A DNA stretch of 50,416 nt from Campylobacterales bacterium (GTDB lineage: Bacteria; Campylobacterota; Campylobacteria; Campylobacterales; Sulfurimonadaceae): assembly GCA_026390075.1 (NCBI GenBank), contig JAPLGP010000030.1, positions 1 to 50,416 on the forward strand, given 5' to 3'. The notes beneath the pieces are model-generated. The model was not told the origin of the DNA. It did no database searches and saw only the letters and a program-made list of their open reading frames with translations. How positions within the stretch are numbered: position 1 is the stretch's first letter; each line of letters starts with the position of its first letter. Position numbers and translations under genes: made by a program. Shown piece by piece: positions 27,884 to 35,774 of this stretch.

Positions 27884-30638
27884 TTTTTGTGCCTTGCACT
27901 GAATCATTTTGCTTTTTTAAGTAGAGATTAAAATCTTCTATTGGCAAAGGACGAGAGAACAGATATCCTTGATAGTTTTTACATCCAGATTGTCTGAGGG
28001 CATCTTGTTGTTCAACTGTTTCAACGCCCTCAGCAATAACATTAAGCCCTAAACTATCAGCCAAAGCAATGGTTGATTTGCAAATAATAGCATCGTTTAC
28101 ATCATTAAGAATATCTCTTACAAAACTTTGATCTATTTTTAATTGTGCAAGAGGAAGGCGTTTTAAGTAGGATAAAGAAGAGTATCCAGTTCCAAAATCA
28201 TCCAAAGAGAAAGTTACTCCAACAGCTTTAAGGAGGGTCATCTTCTCAATTACATCTTCTATATTATTGATTAAAAGAGACTCTGTGAGTTCTAGTTTAA
28301 GGCGATGAGGATTTGCCCCTGTTTTTTCTAAAATCAAGAGAGTGCTGGAAACAAAATCATCTTGTGCAAACTGTCTCGCACTTACATTTACTGCTATTTC
28401 AAAAGTTTCAGTTTGAGGTATTTTTGACCATAGAACGAGTTGATGACATGCGGTTGTTAAAATCCATTTTCCCAGCCCTAAAATAACACCAGATTCTTCT
28501 GCGATAGGGATAAACTCAGCAGGTGAAACCATACCATTCAGAGGATGATTCCAACGAACAAGGGCTTCTACGCCAGTAATATATCCATCTTTTTCTACTT
28601 GCGCTTGATAGTAAAGTACAAACTGATTCTCTTGAACTCCTTGTTTTAAATCATCTTCAAGTTGTGTACGCTCTTTAAGTGTTGTGTGCATTTTTAAATC
28701 AAAGAAACATAATCGATTGCGTCCTTGTTTTTTAGCACTGTACATGGCAATGTCAGCTTCTTGCATGAGAGTATCTATTGTAGAGTTGGCATTAAAAAGC
28801 GTGATTCCGATACTCGCACTACTTTTATGAGTCTCTTCGCCTAAAAAATAGACTCGAGAAAGTTCTGAGAGAATTTTTTGAGCGATTATTTCACTTGCCT
28901 TTGTTGCATCGTCTTCATTTGCTCCTATTTCAGAGAGAATAACGCTAAACTCATCTCCACTAAATCTTGCGACTGTATTACCTTTTGATAAACATTGCGT
29001 GATGCGATTTGCTGCTTGTTGGAGTAGCATATCCCCTTTTTCATGCCCCATTGTGTCATTGAGTATTTTAAAATTATCCAAATCGATGAAAAAGAGTGTG
29101 CCATAATTTTGACTTAAAACACTTTTTGCAATAGCTTGTTGTAATTTTTCTAAGAAAGAAGTTTTGTTTGGTAAACTTGTGAGTTGGTCGTAAAGTGCTA
29201 AGGTGTTGATTGTTATTTGTGAGCGTTTTTGTTCTGTGATATCTCTATCACTTCCACAATATCCAAGCAATTTATTTTCATTATCAAGAATAGGAAAAGC
29301 ATTTGTAGCAAGCCAAATAGTTTTATTTTCGCGTGTAAGTACTTGATTTTCTAAATCTTTAAAACTTTCATGTGCATCAAAAAACTTAAAAGCTGTTTTT
29401 TTAAAAGAGATTTTTCCATCTTCTGGATGCAAATCATAAAAATGTTTTTTTTCTATGAGCTCCTCTGGAAGATAACCTAAAATAGTTTGTGATGCTTCAC
29501 TTACATAAGTATAGAGTCCATTTGTATCGACCTCCCACACCATCACACTGCTTTGAATAGTGAGTTGATTGAATCGTTTATTATTTTTTTCTATGTTTTC
29601 TTCTTGTAAAAGAACTGTTTTTTTTGTTTTATGCAAGAGCCAAAAAATAAAGCTAAGAATAATTACAGCCAAAGCAGTTCCCATGAGGGTATAAAAAATA
29701 AGAAAAGAGATAAATTCATTTTTACTTGCACTGATATCATTGATAATAATCAAATCACCTATTTCTTTTCCTGAAACATCATTCATTGGAGAGATAGAAA
29801 GATTGAGAGTTCTGTTGGAGTGAGAAGCTATTTCGAGTGCTTGCTTATATGTGTCATGATGAAGATGATGCTCTTTTATAATTTGATCTATATTTTTAGG
29901 TAACGCACCATACGAGGAAAAAATAAGTACATCTTGAGAAAATTTATCCCACTCAGTCTCTCTGCCGAGTAAGTGCATGCCCTCTTCAAATGATGGGCGT
30001 GTCAGATATTGTTTGTTTATAATAACTGCTAAATCTACCTTGGAATTTGTAAGAATAGATTTAAAAATATCTTCTATTTCTTTACTGAGCTCAACATAAC
30101 CAAGGAGTGTTTTGCCCTCATATACAGGTGAAATCACTCGAAGTGTAAACATTCCCATAGCACCAAGTTCAACACCCCAAGATATATCTTTTTTCCATTC
30201 AGCGTCAAGGGCGGTAAAACGGTTTACTGTATCTCCATATTTTGAGGGAGCATGAACACGCAACAAACAGGTGCGATTCGCGTCCAAAAAGTAAAAGTGT
30301 GTGAGTTGCGCTTTTTGTTTCATCTTTTGAAAAACATCTTTCCAATCATTTAAAAGAGTTTCTGAATCATGAGCTTGTAAAGCTTTTTTAACGCGCTTAT
30401 CCGCAATGATTGGCTGAAGAGCCATAATAATTCCCATCGCTTGTTCGTTATACATTCTTTGTATAGTGTTATTTATCTCAGTCGCCTGATTTTGTAAAAT
30501 TTCTTTTGAATTTTTTTGCTGCTGAAATAGCAAGAGTGAAACTGCACCCACAATCAAGAAAACAACCAAGAACGACAGGCTTATTCCAAGGAGAGTAAAT
30601 TGCTGAGAAGTCTCTTTTTTAAGTGTGAAATGCTTGAT
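27873..30638 (-). CDS. GGDEF-EAL protein with Cache-type sensor and PAS; apparent ATC start
   Basis: A protein of about 921 residues. N-terminal membrane segment (about 13-35), a periplasmic Cache-like sensor (to about 290) with LRVHAPSKYGD, a second membrane segment, a PAS domain (about 355-470), a GGDEF domain with a degenerate FSGDEF and no RxxD site, and an EAL domain with EALVRWNHP, DDFGTGYSSL and KIDQSFVRD. The EAL residues look intact, so it is probably a c-di-GMP phosphodiesterase. The first standard start (TTG 30569) would cut into the membrane segment. ATC 30636-30638 lies seven bases from AAGG and gives the full helix (KHFTLKKETSQQF). It overlaps the next cyclase by 11 bases. Confidence 0.85.
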   Translation of the reverse strand: MKHFTLKKETSQQFTLLGISLSFLVVFLIVGAVSLLLFQQQKNSKEILQNQATEINNTIQRMYNEQAMGIIMALQPIIADKRVKKALQAHDSETLLNDWKDVFQKMKQKAQLTHFYFLDANRTCLLRVHAPSKYGDTVNRFTALDAEWKKDISWGVELGAMGMFTLRVISPVYEGKTLLGYVELSKEIEDIFKSILTNSKVDLAVIINKQYLTRPSFEEGMHLLGRETEWDKFSQDVLIFSSYGALPKNIDQIIKEHHLHHDTYKQALEIASHSNRTLNLSISPMNDVSGKEIGDLIIINDISASKNEFISFLIFYTLMGTALAVIILSFIFWLLHKTKKTVLLQEENIEKNNKRFNQLTIQSSVMVWEVDTNGLYTYVSEASQTILGYLPEELIEKKHFYDLHPEDGKISFKKTAFKFFDAHESFKDLENQVLTRENKTIWLATNAFPILDNENKLLGYCGSDRDITEQKRSQITINTLALYDQLTSLPNKTSFLEKLQQAIAKSVLSQNYGTLFFIDLDNFKILNDTMGHEKGDMLLQQAANRITQCLSKGNTVARFSGDEFSVILSEIGANEDDATKASEIIAQKILSELSRVYFLGEETHKSSASIGITLFNANSTIDTLMQEADIAMYSAKKQGRNRLCFFDLKMHTTLKERTQLEDDLKQGVQENQFVLYYQAQVEKDGYITGVEALVRWNHPLNGMVSPAEFIPIAEESGVILGLGKWILTTACHQLVLWSKIPQTETFEIAVNVSARQFAQDDFVSSTLLILEKTGANPHRLKLELTESLLINNIEDVIEKMTLLKAVGVTFSLDDFGTGYSSLSYLKRLPLAQLKIDQSFVRDILNDVNDAIICKSTIALADSLGLNVIAEGVETVEQQDALRQSGCKNYQGYLFSRPLPIEDFNLYLKKQNDSVQGTKNEK

Positions 30639-30711
30639 GGTGTACCCTTGCTAAATTATCTTGTATTTATTTTAGCAAAGAGTATATTTAAGCGACATTA
30701 AATTGTGGAAG

Positions 30712-31110
30712 TTAGTGCTTTTTTCTAAAAAGGTGGTAGTTCTCCGCTTCTAACATTTCTTCAACATATTTTTTGACACATTTACTACATTCTGACCAAA
30801 TTCCAGAAGGAAGTCGTACTTCGAGTTTTTTCTTTTCTCTTAATTTTATGATTTTTTTAGGAGATAAAACTTTTTTAACAGGAGTAAAATCCACTTCAGT
30901 TAAATCAATGTCATTTTTATAAAAAATCGTCTGCTTTTTAAAATTTCCCCAACCAGGAATCCCATCTTCTGTGTAAGGAACTTCATATCCATTTTTAAAA
31001 GAGACCATCATTTTATAGTGACTATCTTCAAATACTTGAGATACAACCCCCGCACCAAATACCAAACCAAATAGTTTATCGTCCACTTTTACTTTGTCAA
31101 AATATGCCAT
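30712..31110 (-). CDS. Hypothetical protein, 132 residues
   Basis: Not recognised. A small basic soluble protein; the N-terminal half is rich in beta-strand residues (VDDKLFGLVFGAGVVSQVFE, reminiscent of small SH3-like barrels). The C-terminal half carries WSECSKCVKKYVEEML with a CxxC pair. A good AAGGA site lies before the ATG. It sits between two c-di-GMP genes on the same strand but with gaps of 50-70 bases on each side. Confidence 0.65.
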   Translation of the reverse strand: MAYFDKVKVDDKLFGLVFGAGVVSQVFEDSHYKMMVSFKNGYEVPYTEDGIPGWGNFKKQTIFYKNDIDLTEVDFTPVKKVLSPKKIIKLREKKKLEVRLPSGIWSECSKCVKKYVEEMLEAENYHLFRKKH

Positions 31111-31162
31111 ATGAATCCTTTTCTGTTAATTTTAGGATTATACCAAAGATAGATTACAATAT

Positions 31163-33286
31163 TTATACATCACAAGAAACAACTCTGTTTCTTCCACTGT
31201 TTTTAGCTTCATAAAGCCCGTTATCTGCTCTTTTTACTACCTCTTTTGCACTTTCATCTTCAGCTTTAAACTGTGAAACACCAAAACTACATGTTATTTT
31301 TTCAACTTTTGCAAAAGAATAACTCTCCACTGCAACTCTTAATTTTTCAGCAAGAAGTACGGCATGTGGAACTTCTGTCTGCGGTAAAATTATGAGAAAT
31401 TCTTCTCCACCCCAACGACCCAAAATATCTGTACTTCTTACATCTTGTTTGAGAATATTTGCAAGGTTTACCAAAACATCGTCCCCTACATCATGCCCAT
31501 AAGTATCATTTACAGATTTAAAATGGTCGATATCCAAAAGAATAACTGAAAAATATGTTTGATATCTTTTGGCTCTTTGTATCTCTTTTTTAAAGATATT
31601 ATCGAGGTGCAACCTGTTAAATAATCTTGTAAGTTGGTCTGTGATAGAAAGCTCTTCAACATGCTTTTTATCTGTTATATCTTGGCGAATAGAACTGTAT
31701 CCATCTATGTTACCTTTTGCATCAAATGTAGGTGCGATAATAATATCAACCCAATAGATAGAACCATCTTTTGCCCTGTTTTTGATTTCACCGTGCCAAC
31801 TTCTTCCATCTTTTATCGTTTCCCATAACTCTTTATAAATGGCATGATTTTGGTCTGGATGTCTTACAATATTATGCTTTTTTCCTAAAAGTTCAGCTTT
31901 TGAATAGCCTGATATTTTACAAAAAGCTTCACTCGCTTCTGTGATAACACCATTTAAATTGGTTGCGGAAGTTATGACATATTTATCGATAATATCAAGA
32001 TGTTTTTTCATTTTTTCATTTGTTTCTTGAAGACTATTTTTACTGTTTTCTAGCTCTTGCGTACGCATTTCAACTTTTTCCTCAAGCTCAGTTGCATAGT
32101 TTTTAATGATTTCTTGTGAGTCATAAAGAGATTGCGACATGATGTTAAAACTTTTTGAAAGCGTTCCTATCTCATTGCCTAATTGTATCTCTTGAGTCTC
32201 TTGAAATGGCTTCACTTCGCCTTTAGAGATATTTCTTACTCTTACTATGAGAGCTTCTATGGGGTCTATAATATGTTTAGTGACTAAAATAATTGCAAGA
32301 CTTATAAAAAACACAACGATAAAAAGTATAAAGAGATTGACTAACATTCTATTATAAACGGGTTGCATAATTTCATCATAATTGATTTTTACAACCATTC
32401 CCCATCGAAGAGAAGGAATATGTTTCCATGCAGCAAATACTTTCACGCCTTGATAATCTGTTGCTATAGATGTTCCATAATTTCCAAGAACGGCATCTTT
32501 TACAGGTGTGTTTTTTTCGCTTGAATCGTTTGATTGTAAAATCATATTGTCTTTAAAGGAGTCAGGAAAATGTCTCAGAGGCATGGCTGAAACAACATGA
32601 AAATCTTTGTCAAGATACCCCGCAACAATCTCTCCACTCTGCCCTAAATCATCATAGTCAAGAATCTTTTCAAAGAGATTTTTTTCTGAGATTTGGATGG
32701 CAATAATGCCGAGTATTTTGTTACCATCAAAAAGAGGAGTAGATATAAAAGAGGCATTTGCTTTGGATGGTTCATAGTATTCAAATGTTGACATTTGTGT
32801 ATTTAAAGTTGACTTACTATTTTGAAATGCCCAAGAAAGGGCAGAGCTGTTGAGAGGTCCAGTCAATAAATTTTGGTATAAATCTGATTCTTTTTTAAGA
32901 GTGTAGAGTACATCACCATTTGTGCTAATGAGAAACACATCATAAAATTTATATTTTTTATAGAGGCTTTCAAAATAAGAATTTATATCGTATACATTGT
33001 TACTTTTATTTTGTGCAAACTCCATTTCATAGGACTTAAACAACTCTTTCGTTTTTGGTAACATAGCCATAACATCTAGCTGATTATGTAACATATCAAC
33101 ATAGGTTTGTGTAATGTCTGCTTTTTTATCGAGAATTTCTGTTAAATGTTTTTCTGTATTGGCTTCAACATCTGATTTTAAATTGATAAAATAAAAAAGA
33201 GATAAAAAGAGAAGCGGTAAAATGGATACTATAAAAAACCATAATAAAATTTCATTTTTTATGTGTAAAGAGTACCATTTACTCAT
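31163..33286 (-). CDS. Membrane diguanylate cyclase with dCache, HAMP, PAS and GGDEF
   Basis: A 707-residue cyclase. Membrane segment (about 12-32), large periplasmic dCache sensor (about 35-310), second membrane segment (about 313-335), HAMP (about 337-390), coiled coil, PAS (about 425-535, SATNLNGVITEASEAFCKIS) and GGDEF with GRWGGEEF. RSTD at the RxxD inhibitory position is present. The ATG overlaps the stop of the upstream UrtA-like gene by four bases, so the two are made together. A 12-mer copy is at 31361. Confidence 0.92.
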   Translation of the reverse strand: MSKWYSLHIKNEILLWFFIVSILPLLFLSLFYFINLKSDVEANTEKHLTEILDKKADITQTYVDMLHNQLDVMAMLPKTKELFKSYEMEFAQNKSNNVYDINSYFESLYKKYKFYDVFLISTNGDVLYTLKKESDLYQNLLTGPLNSSALSWAFQNSKSTLNTQMSTFEYYEPSKANASFISTPLFDGNKILGIIAIQISEKNLFEKILDYDDLGQSGEIVAGYLDKDFHVVSAMPLRHFPDSFKDNMILQSNDSSEKNTPVKDAVLGNYGTSIATDYQGVKVFAAWKHIPSLRWGMVVKINYDEIMQPVYNRMLVNLFILFIVVFFISLAIILVTKHIIDPIEALIVRVRNISKGEVKPFQETQEIQLGNEIGTLSKSFNIMSQSLYDSQEIIKNYATELEEKVEMRTQELENSKNSLQETNEKMKKHLDIIDKYVITSATNLNGVITEASEAFCKISGYSKAELLGKKHNIVRHPDQNHAIYKELWETIKDGRSWHGEIKNRAKDGSIYWVDIIIAPTFDAKGNIDGYSSIRQDITDKKHVEELSITDQLTRLFNRLHLDNIFKKEIQRAKRYQTYFSVILLDIDHFKSVNDTYGHDVGDDVLVNLANILKQDVRSTDILGRWGGEEFLIILPQTEVPHAVLLAEKLRVAVESYSFAKVEKITCSFGVSQFKAEDESAKEVVKRADNGLYEAKNSGRNRVVSCDV

Positions 33287-34536
33287 TTTAATTCCTTACT
33301 TGCTTCATATTTGTTACCCCATTTTTTATATAGCTCATATTGATATCGCAACATTGCATCCGAATCTATATACAATGGAAAAGGTTTTGGTTCTTGCTGG
33401 ATTTTAGAATCCCAAACGATTTGAGCCTCTCCCCTCGCATCTATTTTTGCTATGAGCACTTGTTTCCAAGTATGATGATTTGTTTCTTCTACAGATAAAA
33501 TTTCTCCCGCTCCACCAATGCTTTGTTTGCCTATATTTTTCTTTAGAGTGCTTGTTTTGTAGCAATTATATTTTGTCGCACTATTTGCAAAGAGTTGCAC
33601 ACCCATAAAAGCAGTGTACATAGGTTCAGTTATGGTTGTTTGTTTTGCAAATGCAGTGTTAAAAAGTTTTTTGAGTTCTTTGTTTTGTGGTGTATCTAAA
33701 GAGTTGAAATAACTCCATGTGATGTAATTTCCCTCCATAGAGCCAATTTCTTGGGCTATTTTTTGCATTTCGGTTTCAGTAATGGAAAAAGAAAAAACAG
33801 GTGTCTCGTTTAGCAATATTCCAGCCTTTTTAAGTGCTTTGAAAAAACCTATATTGCTATCGCCATTGAGAGTATTGAGTATAAAGGATGGTTTTGTTAT
33901 TTTTATCTTTTCTATAACATCGCTAAAATCACGCGCACCTAAAATTTTATACTCCTCGCCAACTATAGACACGCTCATATAGCCAGAAATAGACTCGATA
34001 AATTTGTTTGTCATTTTTGGATAAATGTACTCAGAGCCGACCAAAAAAGCCCTGTTTCCGAAATTTTTAACCGCATAATCGATTGTAGGAACGACCTGTT
34101 GATTTGGAATAAGTCCTAAATAAACGATATTTTTTGAACTCTCAAAACCTTCATATTGGATAGGGTAAAATAAAAGTGCATCATTTTTTTCTAAAATTGG
34201 TTTCATAGCTTTTCTTGAAGAGGAAGTCCATCCGCCAAATATGGTTGTGATATTTTGCTTTATGAGTTGGTTTAGAGCATCTTTAAAACCTTCATCGCTC
34301 GATTTTCCATCGACGACAACGGCTTCAAGTTTTTTCCCTAAGATTCCACCCGCTTTATTTATCTCATCAATGCTCAGAAGCGTAGCATCTAAAACACTCT
34401 TTTCACTCATCGCCATAGTTCCAGATAAAGAGTGGATGATACCAACCTTAATAGGCTCTTTTTTAAATTCTAAAAATGTATACACAGCCAATAAAATAAA
34501 GAAAACAATAGAAAAAATTAGAGTGTAAAACTTCAT
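33283..34536 (-). CDS. UrtA-like periplasmic binding protein, probable signalling receptor
   Basis: A 417-residue type-1 periplasmic binding protein of the urea/amide group (UrtA/AmiC-like): VGIIHSLSGTMAMSEKSVLD, FGGWTSSSRKAMKPI, LFYPIQYEGFESSKNI and YLGLIPNQQ are family motifs. The N-terminal hydrophobic stretch (about 4-22) may be an uncleaved anchor. No ABC permease or ATPase genes lie nearby; instead it overlaps a dCache diguanylate cyclase (ATGA). It is thus more likely a ligand sensor feeding c-di-GMP signalling than a transporter subunit. Confidence 0.87.
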   Translation of the reverse strand: MKFYTLIFSIVFFILLAVYTFLEFKKEPIKVGIIHSLSGTMAMSEKSVLDATLLSIDEINKAGGILGKKLEAVVVDGKSSDEGFKDALNQLIKQNITTIFGGWTSSSRKAMKPILEKNDALLFYPIQYEGFESSKNIVYLGLIPNQQVVPTIDYAVKNFGNRAFLVGSEYIYPKMTNKFIESISGYMSVSIVGEEYKILGARDFSDVIEKIKITKPSFILNTLNGDSNIGFFKALKKAGILLNETPVFSFSITETEMQKIAQEIGSMEGNYITWSYFNSLDTPQNKELKKLFNTAFAKQTTITEPMYTAFMGVQLFANSATKYNCYKTSTLKKNIGKQSIGGAGEILSVEETNHHTWKQVLIAKIDARGEAQIVWDSKIQQEPKPFPLYIDSDAMLRYQYELYKKWGNKYEASKELK

Positions 34537-34556
34537 ATTATCGTGCCTTCATTTAA

Positions 34557-34748
34557 TAGAGTTCTTGCAAAACTCAGATTGCTTCGTCATTCTTCCTCGC
34601 AATGACAGTCATTTTTTTTCGCAATGACAGTCATTCTTTCTCGGAATGACTGTCATTTTTTCTCGGAATGACAGTCATTTTTTCTCGGAATGACAGTCAT
34701 TGCGAACGAAGTGAAGCAATCTAAAAAGAGAGTTTTGCAAGAAGTCTA
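34557..34748. repeat. Palindromic repeat, copy 3, with 22-bp tandem expansion
   Basis: 192 bp. The arms are TAGAGTTCTTGCAAAACTC and GAGTTTTGCAAGAAGTCTA; inner arms are AGATTGCTTC and GAAGCAATCT. The centre contains AATGACAGTCATT five times, starting at 34601, 34623, 34645, 34667 and 34689, an exact 22-bp period. The third copy has one changed base. It fills the gap between the UrtA-like gene and the CopD-like gene. Confidence 0.85.
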
Positions 34749-34820
34749 ATGAGTAAATTATGTTTTTTAGTCTCCTCTAAATGATACACTCTTTTTTATG
34801 ATAAAGCGATTGAATTGTAT

Positions 34821-35237
34821 TTACAGATGCATAAGTTGTGAAAGTAAAATAATAATCACAACTAAAGAAAAGGGAAAGATATGGCTTGTAAAAACAAAAG
34901 GATTGATGCCAAATAGTTTTTGGTTAATCCCTCTCACGCCAAGCCATGCACCTAAAAATGCTTTGATGCTGAGCATGATTTGAAAACTGCTCATTCCATC
35001 TTCACTGATTTTACCAAAAACCTGCGTAATCATATAAAGTCCACTCGCAACCGCAACCATCAAAGCGTAGGGAACAACCGCCCTAACATGCACCATAATA
35101 GCTTCTCTTGCCACTTTGTACTGTTCATCGCTAAGTGTACGGTTCATTTTAGACAAAAACAAAACATCAACAAATAAAAAACCGCCGTAAATAAAAACTG
35201 AGAAAATATGAATAGTATGAATAAGTGTGTAAATGAT
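34821..35237 (-). CDS. CopD-like four-helix membrane protein; apparent ATC start
   Basis: A 138-residue integral membrane protein with four helices (about 4-24, 50-70, 82-100 and 112-132) of the CopD/DUF2269-like type. The first helix (IYTLIHTIHIFSVFIYGGFL) is only included when translation begins at ATC 35235-35237, six bases after AAAGGA. The first conventional start (TTG 35162) would delete it. No ATG, GTG or TTG occurs between the upstream in-frame stop and 35162. Function is unknown; relatives may bind heme or copper. A 12-mer copy lies upstream at 35265. Confidence 0.7.
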   Translation of the reverse strand: MIYTLIHTIHIFSVFIYGGFLFVDVLFLSKMNRTLSDEQYKVAREAIMVHVRAVVPYALMVAVASGLYMITQVFGKISEDGMSSFQIMLSIKAFLGAWLGVRGINQKLFGINPFVFTSHIFPFSLVVIIILLSQLMHL

Positions 35238-35264
35238 GGGAAATCCTTTGAAAATTTATTTTAT

Positions 35265-35273
35265 GGCATGTGG
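35265..35273 (-). repeat. Single intergenic 12-mer copy
   Basis: TATGGCATGTGGAATGC; a one-mismatch copy in the same orientation (CGGCATATGGAAA) lies at 35296-35308. They do not form a hairpin with each other. Confidence 0.65.
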
Positions 35274-35396
35274 AATGCTAACATAATAAATCTCACGGCA
35301 TATGGAAATCTCGAAATTTACCAAATAACATTGTTTATGACTTTTTTTTAAGTGATGCTTAAATAAAATGTCCTTATCTAATAAAAGATGGTTTAA

Positions 35397-35720
35397 ATGA
35401 AGAAAATTTTAATGAATTTAGTAGTTGTTATGGCTTTTAGTACCTTAGCGATGGCAGATGTCGATGCTACAGTAAATGAAAGAGCCAAAGAGTTTATAGC
35501 TTCAAACTTAGTCATTCTTGCAAAAGAGGCTGCTGTGGGTCATGGTGAATCCATTGAGACTTTGGCGGAGCTTTTATCCATTCGGGATGTAGATAAATTC
35601 TCTGCATATTTACAAACAAACCATAAAGATATTAAAAATATTGGCACAATTCTTACTGCAAGTATGGTTGAAGAGTTTAATAATATCTCCACCATAGACA
35701 TGCAACTAAGCATAAACTAG
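35397..35720 (+). CDS. DUF3015-like secreted protein
   Basis: A 107-residue protein with a signal peptide (1-20, ending AMA-DV). The mature part (EFIASNLVILAKEAAVGHGE, SIETLAELLSI, KFSAYLQTNH) matches the C-terminal half of DUF3015 proteins; the usual N-terminal half is missing. DUF3015 and DUF4105 genes are often neighbours, and the DUF4105 gene follows here after 54 bases. Function is unknown. Confidence 0.75.
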   Translation: MKKILMNLVVVMAFSTLAMADVDATVNERAKEFIASNLVILAKEAAVGHGESIETLAELLSIRDVDKFSAYLQTNHKDIKNIGTILTASMVEEFNNISTIDMQLSIN

Positions 35721-35774
35721 ATGGATTGTCTCGTTTGTTTGAACTCTTTTTTATCTTATATTTAGGAAATTCCC

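Noticed and set aside
34601-34701. CRISPR array suggested by regular 22-bp spacing
   Set aside because: The units are contiguous tandem copies with no unique spacers, and they lie in the loop of a palindromic repeat; there are no cas genes.
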